From Odontesthes bonariensis (taxonomy: Eukaryota; Chordata; Actinopteri; Atheriniformes; Atherinopsidae), in contig NC_134509.1 of the NCBI RefSeq assembly GCF_027942865.1, forward strand, positions 30,388,197 through 30,452,196: a DNA stretch of 64,000 nucleotides, in the 5' to 3' direction. Under the pieces are notes generated by a model. The model was not told the origin of the DNA. It was given only the letters and a program-made list of their open reading frames with translations, and did not search any database. The position numbers and the translations under genes were made by a program. Positions 1 to 14,100 of this stretch are shown one piece after another; position 1 is the first letter of the stretch; the number at the start of each line of letters is the position of its first letter.

Positions 1-2006
1 GAATCGAAAAGCAATTCACTTGTACCGTTGTTTTATGACTGACCACTCAGGGGGTAACATATTTCAAAGAAGATAATAATCAGAGAACATCCCCTTTGTA
101 TTTCTTTCAAAGTTATGATATATTTTGGAGCAATACACCCAGTCATCTAAAGTGTATCCTTTGAAATAGAAAACAAAGCAGATGGCTTTGGAACATTATA
201 GTATGACATATGGAGTTCCCCATTGGGGGAAATTCAAAATTAGTCAAGTAGCTCAAAATGTATCCTTTAAAAAAAATAAATAAATAAATAAATTACAATG
301 ATTGTATATTAGAACAACAACAACATGTAATTTTGTCACACAATGTTGCCATTAAAAATGTAATATTAAATATTTTTACCACACATGGAAAGGAAAAAGC
401 ATAAAGAAAATAATTTGGGGGGGATTTGGGATTTTTGGAAAACAAACTACTCTTACTATCTGAATGCTTGTATTTAATTCTTCCTCATCAGTAACAGCTG
501 TGTCAGGAGGGTTTGTGCTTTTGGATTGTCCATCTGTGCATTCTTATGTCAGTACTCCATCTCACACGTAGACTGGTGAAGAGGATGGCTGTTGGCTTGT
601 TCATTACAGTTTTAAAGCCTCAAGTTCCGCGTCGCCATCTTGCTCTACTGAAACTGGAGATTATGCTCAGGCAGTGGATCTGTCTCCAAAATGCATAATC
701 GAGCCCACCCACTTAATAGTGACTTGTCAATCATAAGACAACCTAACATGCCCTGCTTTATCATTTATTCTACTCTAAACGTGACCACACTTCTCAAAAC
801 AAACATTATGTTGTATTCAAGATGAATAAAGACTAGCGCTTGTGACCATGAAGTTGCTTGGAAAGTGTTTATTGAGGTTACAAATCAACTGAGAAGGATG
901 GTCTTTTTCTCAGACTTCAAGACAATCAAACGCCTTTCAAAACCACAGGATTCAACCCCCTCTCCCGCCTCCAATGTGCACTATGTGCTCTCTTCCTCTG
1001 CATTGAGTTTATACAGTTAATCAGCTTTCAGACACACACTTACAGCTGGAGCTTAAAAACAACCGTTGCAATAATCCAAAAGCAAACAAACATAGTTTCA
1101 TATATTCTTTTCCTTTGTCATTTACCTTTAAATCTGCTCTCGGTTTTTGTCACGGTGCCATGTCCTCCGTTGGTTTGTTGTTCATTATGTCTTCTCCCTC
1201 CCTGTCTGCCATTTGTGGCTTTGGCCCAGGGCGATGCTGTAGCTCCCAGTCTGGTGTCACACAGGGACCTCTGGTTATTTTGACCAGACCTCAGAGTTCC
1301 GAAGCAGACGTGAATCATTCGGTGGTTGGAGAGGTGTCATGATGTTCACTTTGTGTAATGACCGAGCCCTGCAACCCATGCATATTTTTCCGCCTGTGGT
1401 TACACATGGGAAGGGGAATATCTACCAAACCCCGTACACACTCGTAGCCCTGTGACGATCGTGTTTTTGCAGATGTTTAAAAATTTTTAAATAACCATGT
1501 CCAAGTACCGCATTCATTGTCGAAACAGCTTCTTGGACATGAAATGATGCAAGCGTGATGAATGTCATCGTTTGGAAATTATTCATTGATGGAAAACATC
1601 CTGTCATGTAAATTTAAAAGGACCAAATGAAATATGTACAAGCTTTCCCTTTGAACTGTTGTTTGATGTGCTCTTTAGTGAGGGCTAACATTGTTCCCAC
1701 ATACAGATTAGTGAATGAAATGTTTTATTAAAAGTGGAAGCCAGTCATTCTGTTGGTTTCACAGAAACAGTTGTGAATGGACTGCAGCCTTTCCAACAAC
1801 CTCAAGTCTGTTTTTACTTTCTTCAGTTCTATGGTTGTCTTGCAGTGTTTTCTGTAACCCTGAGTGAATTAATTACGACACTGGTGAATTGGACAGTTTA
1901 ACACTCCCATAGTTTTACATCAAAATGCACACACGATCCTGGAAGTTCAGGAAACGTTTTCTTGTATTTATTTATGACTAATGCTTCCTTTGGGTATTCC
2001 GTCCAG
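1..2006. other. bptf intronic sequence left of the first recognised exon
   Basis: I find no coding exon here that can be supported. The first recognised bptf exon, at 2007, begins with the last base of a split codon, so an upstream exon must exist, but I could not place it. A teleost repeat occupies about 570-945; the rest is AT-rich with only short open frames. Confidence 0.6.
570..945. repeat. Teleost interspersed repeat fragment, family not named
   Basis: The stretch around GCCTCAAGTTCCGCGTCGCC and CCCACTTAATAGTGACTTGT resembles a high-copy teleost repeat I remember, but I cannot give its family name. Its open frame (about 60 codons, ending near 730) is repeat-derived and not bptf coding sequence. 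Confidence 0.5.
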
Positions 2007-2131
2007 ATATCGGCTGCAGACGGTGAAGTCTCTGGCTGGAGTGAGCCTCATGCTTAGGCTCTTGTGGGCTTGTCTGAGATGGGACGACATGGCGGTCAAA
2101 CCGTCCGCTGCTGTTGGCACCACACGTACAG
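2007..2131 (+). CDS. bptf: bptf exon (conserved WDDM segment)
   Basis: Encodes the conserved stretch [13 protein letters not shown] then [13 protein letters not shown]. The acceptor is GTCCAG and the donor GTAGAC. It starts with the last base of a split Arg codon and ends with the first base of a Glu codon completed at 2389. Confidence 0.92.
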
Positions 2132-5100
2132 GTAGACCCTCTACCCTTGCAAACCAGCCAATTAAGAAGTTCATGCTTCTTGAGAAATAGTTATTGTTTA
2201 TACATTTGCTAGATATGCTTGCCTACTTATCCCCATGTTGGTTCATAGAAACAAGGCAGAACAAAATGATTGCACTCAGTCTCACTGGGGCATCACTGTT
2301 GGTATTTCGGTGTGCATTTCGTCCATTTTTTTCGGGCTCTCTTTTCATCACCATACCAACCCAGCCCTATCCCCACTCATTGCTACAGAGACATCGGATA
2401 CTGAGATCACCACCACAGAGATCATAAAGCGGCGGGATGTGGGACCATATGGCATTCACTCAGAGTATTGCATTCGCAAAATCATCTGCCCCCTGGGAGT
2501 GCCTGAGACACCAAAAGGTGAAATGCACGTTTTGTCCTTCAGTTAATGATTCCCACCTGATTGGTTTGTGAGTTTATATTTAAATGCTCGAATCAGAATG
2601 ATAACGGGTATTATTGTTTTTCCATAAAAAAGTCTGAAAATGTGTTTATTACACACCAACAGCCTTTTTACTCTACCTCCTTTCAAACACCAAATGTAGA
2701 TGTGTCAGCCTTTTGTCAATAGTTTATCTGCCCACCTGTCCAAAAATCCCAGAAACGCACACCCCTCAGAGGAAAGGTCTACGCTCCAGCGCCTTGCGCC
2801 CCAAGAAGCCTGAGCTGGCAAAACAGACGGGCCCAGTGGTGATTGAGACCTGGGTGGCTGAAGAGGAGCTGGACCTCTGGGAGATAAGAGCCTTCTCGGA
2901 AAGGTCAGTGGGTCTCAGGGAACGCATGTTGTGCTGTCTGTCAGACCAATCAGATAATAATCCATATTATGATTTTAATCCAAAGCTTTCATTACCAAAA
3001 TCATCTTTATAACTACATAACTGGAAAGATTGTTGGATATTTTAGATGGCTGGAATTTCATTCTTTCTAAACTACTGTAAAGATGAAAACTTCTTTCTGT
3101 GTTTTACAGGGTGGAGAAAGAGAAAGCTCAGGCAGCAGAGCAGGCAAAAGTAAGTGTGGTTTACATCAGCTGGCATCTGCGTTCATTTTCATTAAAAATA
3201 TCTTGGGTGAACCCTTAAAAGGAAAAAACACTTAAAATTGTTCCTTTGAGCTAACATCGGCTCACAAGGGGCCCACAGAAGGGCATATACATGAAATTAG
3301 AACTGACAAAGATAAAACAATTAAATTTTTCAGCAACTGGCAATATATACGAGTAATATTTTGGATGTTTTTTGTAAACATAAGACTGTATTTCTGTGCT
3401 GACCACATTAATTACCTTCTCAGAAGCGTCTTGAACAGAAACCAGGATCAGTCGCAGCTACTCCAACTGGGACTCCTGCAACACCCGCTGCCGCACCCAA
3501 AGTAATCCTCGGTTCAATTGCGGGCCAGGGTACCCCCGGCGCCAAAGTGGTGCTGTCCACTAAGATGGGTTCCCCCGTCACATTCCAGCAGAACAAAAAC
3601 TTCCAGCAATCGTTTGCCACTTGGGTCAAACAGGGTCAGAGCACACAAGGTACATCAGCAAAGAGTCCAGCTCATAAAGCATGCCAGAACAACTCTGTGT
3701 ATAATAAATACGTTCACTCCTGCGTTTGCTAGGTATTGCTCTGTTATGTGCTCATCTTGAAATATGTTGCTTTTATGTTTCACGCATGTAATTGCGCTTC
3801 CAGATGTGGCAGTTAGCAACATCTATTCAGATATAATTGTATGTGCTGTAGTAACAATATTTTTACTAACATTTTGTTTGTTTGCTTGTGTTATTAGGTG
3901 CGGGTGGGGAGACCACCGTGGCCACATCTAGTGGGCACACATTACACATTACAGGAACCTCAGTCAGTGGAAAAGTTGTAACCACCAAGCTGCCTCTACC
4001 CGCAAATAGCAAGATTGTCACAGTGAACGTGCCAACTACACAAGGAGGTATGGCTGGTTTTAATTAGTTAAACCTCAGAGGTGGATATAGGGTTCCTGTT
4101 ACATTGAGTCAACGTAGACATTTCTTTTCCTCAATAAGCATATCAGGATTTCTGTACGTTTTCGTTGTTTCACTTCAGAACCACATCTGAGACATTTAAG
4201 ATGTGTTGCAGAGGTCACATTAGATCTGGCTCATTAACTGCATGCCATTGTAAGCAAGTTAGCCAGCCAACCACGCACACAGAGCTTCAGAAAGACCGAG
4301 CATGTCTTCATTCATTTTAAATGTCATTGCCAGCTGCCACAGGCTCAAATATTTTGAACTGTTCAAATCTGTCACTAATTAGTCCTTTATTGCCAATCTC
4401 GGTGAGCAAATACACTTTTTTTTTTTCATTTCTAAAATCCCACTTAAACTATGGTGCTCAAACTTGGGAATAAAGATTTCTGTTGAACTCTACCTCAGTA
4501 TTAGTCAGACAGCTGTTGCTGTTTTAGATTATGTTTTAATTGTCATGTGTTAAAGGTTAAAGGGATTGATGCAGTGATGAACGTGTAGAGAACTGTTACC
4601 AATTCCTCGGTATTCCAAAGGTCTATGGCTGTGTAGCTTGGTTTCATTACCACCCTCAGTCTTTGGCTGCAGCAGGCAGCTTGTTTCAGAGATGCAGTTA
4701 AAGTGAACATTGGGCTTCAGTTTGTGGATGTGATAGTACTCAGCTGTATTGACTTAAAATGTTAGCAGCAGTGGAGCCTGTTTCTGCTGCTAAAAGTGGT
4801 TTTAAAAATCAGTTGGGACCAATTTTTACAGGAATAACAGCAATTGTATAAGTATTTAATTTTTTAAACGCCAAGCACAACTTTCTATTCAGCAAATACC
4901 AAATCAGTATCCCTCTAATCTGGAATGCATGTAATAACTAACAATGTATCAGACCTTATAAAGCCTCTACTGCAGCAAGAAGTTCCAGTTGGATAAATGA
5001 ACACATTTGGAAATGGCTAAACTGATTATTTTGTGAATATAGTAAACAATGATCGTTGGTTTGTGGTGTGAGTATTGTTTTCTGCCTTCTGATATCACAC

Positions 5101-8100
5101 AAATACAAGATGATACCATTTCAGAAGCAGCCAGCGTTTACTATGCTTTGTGCTACAGCAGTCTAAACCTGCACTGTAGTGCCCAATATGTGCCTGCCTG
5201 ATGTGCCAACTGCTCAGTTTGGTGTGGTACGCCATGTCTGGTTGTGTCCTGTTGGCATGGTAATCCAATAGGAGGCTGCTATTTTGGTTTGATGGTTTTT
5301 TGGATGGTAAACTTGTGTAGTCTGGGCCTCTAAATCCATACTGCAGACTCTGAACTGTATTTTATCCTTAGAAAATACAATGCATCAATGTCGACACCGT
5401 GAATTAGTCAATGGCTTTTTTTAGAGATGGTTGATATGCTTTAAAATATTAAAATAATATATTTCAAATAAATATATTTTAATTTAAAATAAAATGGACT
5501 AATTTGAGCAAAAACAAATGGCTTCAGTGAAAAATTTAAATTGTGAGATAGAAACAGCTGAAGAAGTCTCCACTCTCAAGCATGCTGCAGTGATGGTGAA
5601 ATGGGATGACTACCAAAATAGGAATTAAAACTACACTAACCGGGTAACTTATTGCAGACCTGTTTGATTAAAACATTGCAACAGTTGAAGAGAATGAGAT
5701 TCTAGAGGGATACAAAGAAAGTGATTTTTCTTGCTTTTGAAGTCGCCGTGAAGGAGAATTTTGGTTCAGATGGAGTGTAACCATTTAATTGACGTGTATT
5801 TATTCAGCATGACTGCTGGGTGCCCTGTTTGTTTTGGAATGGCTTCAGGAAGTTAGGCAGGAAAACAAGTTTTCCCTGAGGTCTGCTTCCCAGACAGGTA
5901 GGCTTCTATAGTAAGGCTCCATTTTTCTTTTTTCCCTCCGTCTTTTTCAATAAAAACGTACCTCTCCACTCACCGGAGTCCCGACTCCTCGACCTCTTCA
6001 AACAGCCAGTCCATAGAAAAGTGTGTTTCATGTGCGTGATCAGAGCAGCGACTCCCCAGCCTTACAAGCAGGCTTAACATCTCTATTTGAAGAGGGAAAC
6101 CCTTGATGTATTGGTTTACCTGCTGGGTTACGGTTGCAGAACCGCAGAAAAAGAAAGTCAGCAAAAGAGCCAGCCTCTTTGGTTTTCAGTTCTTCCACCA
6201 GTTTCACGTGAGCTCATGAAGGCAGAGAACAGATATGAAATACCCTCTTTGTCAGATTAAAGTTGAGTAGGAGGATGTCAATTCATGTATAATTTATGAG
6301 GGAGTGCAGGTATGTTGGGGGAAGCCCAACTAAGCTTTCAGTCAGCCTTTGAAGATTTTGTTTACCTTCTCAGCTAATATTTATAAATGTTATGATCAAA
6401 AGCTGGCACTGTAGCAAAGAGAGACCTCCACAAATTATGGATTTGGTTGTGTTATTGCACAACTTCTTTACAACTGCTCACTTGTAGCATTAATAATTGT
6501 ATTACAGACACCTGTGCTGGGCAAATTATTCTTACTTGATGTTGATATTGATGTTTTCTGCAGACAGGTGTTTAACAAGTAAACAGCTAATCTCTAAAGA
6601 TATAAGCCAACAAGCATAGCTACATATTTTAAACTCTCCACTTCTTTACTTTTTGCACTTTCTCTTAAGTTTTGATTTTCTTGAATGATTTTTAGGCTTT
6701 CCCAACAGGTTGTCATTATGTCGTCTTTCGTCACTCTGACTCGGTCGCTCCGGTGTCTTTCTCTTCCTCTTCTCTCTGCAGGTGTGGTTCAGCAGAAAGT
6801 GTTGGGTATTATCCCATCTAGTACAGCAGGTGCTGCCCAAACCTACACCACATTCCAGCCGCGCACTACCACGCTCAACATCAAGCCCAACACCCCAGGC
6901 TCTCAACAGCAGGTACAGCTGTGGGATTTCCTAATGTGTAAACTATTTTCATTCTGTTTCTTTGTGCTTTGTTTTGTTCACATTTGTGTTTCTACCACAC
7001 TTTCAATGGGTTTTCACACCTGAAAACCCTCTGGTAGACTATGTGCTAATACGCTCCAAGCTGAGTCAGTCTGTCAGTATAGTTAGGGCTCTTATACACC
7101 AAGACGACACTTGACCATTGAGAACATTTATGTGTATAAACGGTCTCATGTATAAGAACCTTTACATGCACCGCTGAGTCAAGTTATGGTTACAAATTGC
7201 CCATTTAGTTGGATCTTGGAGCACTCTCCTTACCCCATTATACGTGCATTATGCATTTAAGTAAAGTCAAAATAACTGCCCAGACATTGTCTTTGAATTA
7301 CTTTGATTTAATACAATTTCAGTCAGATTAACATTTTTACATGCATTTTAAAAAGCCTGGTTTTGGTCAAACAAATGCAATATATTTGCAATATATATTT
7401 GATTATTACATTTTTCATTTTTATTCAACTACAGATATGCTTCTGCTGGACCTAACCCATTTAATCTTTGACATCTGACAGCTTAGAAAGTAGATTCTGC
7501 CTTGAAAATATGAATCAACTTTGTTTTAATGGACATATCCTCCAGGTTCTGGCAGGTGGCGGTCAGATCCGTCCAGGAATGACGATGATACGAACCCCAA
7601 TCCAGCAGACGGGACCAATGGGAAAGACGATACTCCGCACACCGCTTGTGGTCCAGCAAGGTAATAAACTCGTCGCGTATGTTTGAGCTTGGTAACAACC
7701 TCACAGAACCACTGGGAGAGTGGAACAGCAACCAGCTGTGTGTACATGGGTTTGTCCGATTGCTAAACTTGTCACATTTCTCTACTCCAGGTCAGGGTGG
7801 ACAGCAAGTAGTGACACAGATCATCCGTGGCCAGGCAGTTTCCACGGCAATATCTGCTGCTAGCCCTGTCAACACAGTAACAGGTCAGGGAGTGGCCAGT
7901 CCTAACGGAGCAGTTCAGACTGCAGGGCAAACACCACCCGGCACCCCGCGGACACAGGGCCAAGGCCAGGTTAAACTCACCATGGCCCAGCTCACACAAC
8001 TCACACAGGTTTGTGAGGAAAAAAAACACGCTTCCTGTGTTGCTTTATGTGCATGTTCAGAAATGAACACTCTCCACATTTGTTGCAGAAACTGTGGCCT

Positions 8101-11100
8101 GTAGATATATAGATGTACATGTTAGTTCATAAAAAGTATACCTTAGGTAGCCACTAATTGGTTTTAATGGTTTCATCACACCTCTTGAAAAAGTGTTATT
8201 TTTATAGTTCATTAGAAAGATATACATTTAATGGGTTTTAAAATGCCAAAACCAGTTTAGGTGAGAAAATAAATGTCTTCAGGAAAATGTCAACTTTAGT
8301 GAATGAATGAACTCATTAACTGGGGTGGCTCTACTCAAATCAAAGGCGAGTTTGTCTATCATTTTTAAAAGCCTAAAACCACGTTCATCCCTTTTCTCAC
8401 AATTTTTTTTCAGATTCCGATTGTCTTTCTAAAAACTAATCAACTGCATACAAAAAGCTTTAGTCATAAATAACTTTTACATTTTTGTAAACTGTGTTGA
8501 ATGTAACTTGACTTTGGCAAAGCTGTTCTTCCTTTAACACATTTCACCACCAATTTCTCACGACAGACCCTTTATATTTGTTTGAACGGGAGTGTTTTGT
8601 GATTCAAAGGCCTTCCCTCTCTGCTCTGCTTACCACAGAAACAACAGGCCGGGTCGACTGTGGACAGACAGACTGGTGTTGGTGGAGCTCAACAGGCTCT
8701 GACGGTAATGGTTCAGGGTCAGGGGCAGACCACCGGCCAGCTGCAGGTCATACCTCACGGTGTCACCGTCATTCCAGGACCCGGCCAGCAACTCATGCAG
8801 GCGACACTGCCCAACGGCCAGGTGCAGCGCTTCCTCTTCACCCCCCTGGCTTCAGCTGCCGCACCCACATCAAGCACAGGTATGACGTAACACAACAAGG
8901 GTCACTCAACAGATAAATGAGCTTAAAGTATGACTTTTTATCCAGATGCCAACTTGGTTTGAAGTCAAATAAATCTTGATATCAAATGTTAATTTGCTAC
9001 AGTTAAACCAGTCATATACATGCATTATTTGTCATATTAAATAGTTGAAGATTTTATGCAGGCTAGATAGTCTAAAGATTTCCCTTAACTACTTCTTTTT
9101 CTAGCCACCACAATTCCCAGTCAGCCCAGCTCCACCTCCAACAAAACCCCAGCCCAGCCTGCGCAGCAAGCTGCTGCCCCGATCCAGGCAGGAGCCACCC
9201 CACTGGCCACTACCAGCACGCCTTCATCAGCTACCCCTCAGGGCCAGTTACCCCCTCAGACACAGGCCCACATGCCCATCCAATCTCCTACTTCGTTGCA
9301 AGTTAAAACTCAGGGGGGAACCACCCAGCTGCAGCTGCAGCAGACGCCCCAGCTCATTAGTATGCCTGGACTGCAGCAGCAGGTACAGGTATGATTGGCA
9401 GAAAAAGTCATGACTTCAGAGATTTTCACGAAGCCCTCATTTCTTTATTTCACCTAAAAGCCGCTTATGGTCTTCTATTGTTCAGTAGCATGGCCTCTTT
9501 GAGTGTATAATTTAGCTATTCACCAGTTTTTCAGTTTTATTGTGTTAAATTTGTGAATGGCATGTGTCATGGTCAGGTGTTGGCCCAGCTGCAGGCCCAG
9601 CAGGGTGGAGGCTCTCTGCCACAGCACATCAAATTGCAGCTTCCTATCCAGATCCAACAGAGTGGGACCACCTCAGCACAGGGCGGACAGGTATCCAATC
9701 CAGCTTGCTTTGCTACAATTTTAGGCCCTTTTCAGACATGAAAGAAGTAATGTTCATCAGTCTTTAAAAGTAATGGTTTTCCATCATTCAGGGCCTTTTC
9801 ACTCATTCCTTTCATGCTGGGGCTGATGCGCATTCATTGTGCATCGGTGTCGTGTGAAAGTGGAGCTGCATAACCACTCAACTCTCCCAACCACCCACTC
9901 AAGTCCTTCTAGAGTCACAGTTTTCCAATAAAAACTTTTTGTTTTGCTACAAAAATTCATATCGAGCTAACAAACACACAACATTGAGTTAAACAAAATA
10001 GTGAGGGACGGAAGCAGTTTAAATTATTGTTTTATGATCAAACTGAGAGCAGAAGCATAATAAATGTTTTTATCTGAAAAAAATGACTTTGTGCTGCAGC
10101 TAATCATAGATAAAGCCATGGAAGCGGAAATTTGGAAAGCACTGCACCGCGCTGCTTTTTCCGACATGATCGCTTACCGCCAGCTGAATGAAAAGCAATA
10201 TATGTCTGAAAGAGGCTTAACCCGTGCTATCTTTATGGGACTGTAAAAAGAAGATTAGATTTTATACACAATAGCATAGCAGATGCAGTGTACAGAACTT
10301 ATACCACAAATATCTTTTGAAAACTCTAAACATGTTATCTAACCCATGATTGAGGTGTAAAGAACAAAGTCAGTTTCAATCTTACATGGGGTTCTTTATT
10401 TAGTTGCAGCTCTTGTGTTAAATTGCCCAAATCCAACTTTGTTCAAAGCAAATGTTCATTTCCAAACCATTATCTCTGCTCAGATTGGAAATGTAGTTAC
10501 CATCCAGGCAGCATCTGTCCAAGAGCAACTGCAGAGGATCCAGCAGCTCAGGGAGCAGCAGCAGAAGAAGAAGAAACAAGCCGCAGAAGCAAAGAAAGAG
10601 CTCGCCCATAATGCAACCAACCAGAGCGACATCATTCAGAAACAGGTGTCTATCATCATCTCAGTCCACCCGCTGTCTCCCTGCCATCAGTACATAAACA
10701 GTCACCTCCATTGAGACCCGGTTTATTTTTACTCCACCGTCTATATTGTCTGGTCTTATTTTATAATGATAAATATCTATAGATATCCACTCACAAACGA
10801 CTTTTGAACTAAGATAATTGAAGTCAGTTTCATATACAGTGCGACCTTTACAACATTGACATGCTGTGTTAAGATGTTGGTATATCAAAGATTCTCGGAG
10901 TGAGCGTATGGTGTCTGTGGGGAGGCGGATGATTGTTTTGCTACTTGTTGACCGTTTACTTGCTTTAAAAATCACCCCAGTGGTAGAAGCAGCAGTTTAT
11001 GCTGACATGTTTTTTATGCTGCATGTTCCAGGTGGTCATGAAACAAAACGCTGTGATCGAGCACCTTAAACAGAAGAAGACCATGACACCTGCAGAGAGG

Positions 11101-14100
11101 GAGGAAAATCAGAGGTTTGTGTCAAGAAGTGCTAACTGTATGTGGGAGGATGTAGGAGTGAGGCAAATGATCTATTGCAACATTGTGGGTCAATGGAAAT
11201 CATTTTTGCCGAGATACTTTTTGAAACAGCACATGCAACAGCACAGACATGAAGTTGCTTCTATCTGAGGCGCAGTCCATTTATTTTTAAATCTTCTCTC
11301 CAAATGTTCAAACTGTCATCATATGCAAATAAGACCTTATCAGACAGTCTCCTCTCCTTCTGTTTGACTTTTCTTTAACACCATATTGGGAGGTGCAGCA
11401 CAGCTTGGGATGCTGTGGGTGTGTAATCACGATGGTTGTGTGTCTGCATTGCGATCATACGAGCAGGAACATGAGAAAAACATTTGTAAATGACAGGAGC
11501 TGTGCAATGAAAAACACACGGGGCCTTCCCAACTACTTCAGACTTGAGCATGTAGTTACTTTAAAACTGAAAATCTTCTATCACTAAGAAGGCTCCAACT
11601 CTATTTACCCACTGACCAAAACTACTGTTGGTATACAAACACAGTTTTATCAAGAACTTGTTTGCGTAACAAGATTTTAAGATTTAATTCATGTATCTTT
11701 ACGTGTGTGTGCTCATTGGTTGGTATTTGAGTTTCAACTTGAAGATTTCTTATAATTTATAAGCACTTTGTAACCATTTGGTATGAAAAAGTGGCATGTG
11801 AATAAGCTATTGTTTTAGTTTAGAGAGGCTAATTTAGGAATACTACAACTTTTAAATAAATATACTGTAGTTGGATTATACTCTGACCAATAGTTGACCC
11901 TGACAACCATATGTTTACATCCACAGAAGTTGTGTCAACACTGTACCCATTCACACAGACCTGAAATACCAAACCCAGACTGCCGTTACATCACTGCAGC
12001 AGCTGTCTGTTGTCTGCTTATTTTTCATGCTTTTTCCATTTCTTCATGTCATCCTTTCTATCCCTCTGTCCCTTAAAAACATGTTTTTGTTTGTAATTAC
12101 GCTGCGCTTTGACATCAGTTTTCTTATTTTTTCCGGGTTTTTTTCTGACTCTTCTACGTTCACGCTGCATTTGCTTTGTTTATCGCAGCCTGATGGCTGT
12201 TGGAACCCTGGCCGGTCCTTGACCTTAGCAGCCATGTATGCGTTTGTGTGGTATTCACACAAATGTACAGTGAATGAGGCACCAACTTTCGATCTTAGTT
12301 GTGAATATTAGCGAACACAAGTGAACATACTGTGGACTGAGGGCTATAAATTATGTGGATTTATTGTCATAGACTGACATTAGCTCTTAAGAAAATGTTC
12401 TCAGAAGAGATTTTATCGGTGCATCTTAACTTTTTCTTCTTTATTGCTAACATTTCTTATCCATGATTTAATTAGCAAGAGCATAAATCACACACTGTTA
12501 AAGATCATGTACGTAGCTTTCTATCCTCTAGCACTTTAACCCATTAAAGCCAAAGGCATTCAAAAACACATTCTAAAGCTTTAGCAGAGCTTGAAAACCG
12601 TCTTTGAAAATCTGAGTTTAAAGAAAAAAACTTTACACAAGAAATGTGAAACAGCGTAAATGTTTTTTTTTTTTAGATTGTAGCTTTAACATCAGGCCCT
12701 TTCAAGAGAAGCATGTAAACGTGGCATTTGATCTAGAACGGTTCATTTGATTAAATATCTGACTTGTTTCCTTCCATAACCTAATTTAAAAAAAAAAATT
12801 CACAGTTTCCACTTGCTCTCTATCTGTCCATCTCGTATCATTCCTCTCTCCTAGTTTTCTGGCTGGCAGCTCCACTCTCTTGCTACAGAGTGACTGCGAT
12901 TTTCAGAAAACTAAACACGGCACATTGTCCTGTTAACGTCTGTAAAACACAACTTGCGATGATGTTAAACTTGCAAGTCAGGTTCAGGTTATTTTCCAGT
13001 AAGATGTTGACTAAGTGCTAAAACTTAGCTGTTGGTGGCAGTGTCTATTTACTTTTTCACATTTCAGACTTTGTTTGATTTTTATTTATTAAGAGGAACA
13101 ACTTAGATCCAGAAAGGGATGAGGTCAGAACCACCGTCAGACCCAGGACTGTAATTACAAAGCTCCCATTTTATTTAAAAGGTTAAGAAGTTATAACACT
13201 CTGATTAAGTCCTTTCTCACTCAGCTTATTCTCTCCATATCTGTTCAGGATGATTGTTTGTAACCAGGTGATGAAGTACATTCTAGACCGGATAGACAAA
13301 GATGAGAGGCAGGAGGCCAAGAGGAGGAAGAAGGAAGAGGTGGTGGAGGCTAAAAAGAGGCTGGCTAATGCCAGTAAGCTGTCCTCGCTCCTTTACCGAC
13401 ACAAAGAGAGTCTGAAGATGGAGATTCTGAAGAAACGAGCGCTCCTCGACAAAGAGCTGCAGCTCGAGGCTCAGGTACAAAGAAAGCTTACATGAATAAT
13501 TATGAGTAAACTGGACGATAAATTCAATTTTGGAGCTACTTTATTGCTGTAAAACATTGAACAGAAATGACGGACTCTGACTTGAACTCCATCTGTTTCA
13601 CTTTTGCCTTTGTCAGGAGGAACTAAAGAGGGACCTGTTGCGCATGCGTAGGGAGAAGGAAAGGGCTCAGGCTGCGGCCCACCAGGCAGCCCAGGCTGCT
13701 GCAGCTGCTGCTGCTGCTGCAGCCCACAATCAGCAACAGCAAACCCTGGCACACACGCATGGCATCTCCTCTCAGCACCATCTCACGACAACTGTGACCT
13801 CCACACACAAGAGGAAGCGGGAAGAGGAGAGGGAGATGGCAACGACAACAAAGTCCAAGAAGAAGAAAATGATCTCTACAACAAGCACAAAGGAGAGCAA
13901 GAAGGACACAAAGCTGTACTGCGTCTGCAAGACGCCCTACGACGAGACCAAGTATGCTAATGCTCGGACGAACACTCAGTATTGCTAAGCACGGAGATAT
14001 TAGTAACGTTAAAACACAGTTAATCCAGTGGCCCTGTCTGCTTTGAGGGGGCTTTTTAGATATATTTTTGAATGGCTTAATCCACACAGTTCCTTTGCTG

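Noticed and set aside
1115-1342. 75-codon open frame, with an overlapping frame on the other strand, left of the first bptf exon
   Set aside because: No recognisable bptf segment and no matching splice phase; likely chance frames in an intron.
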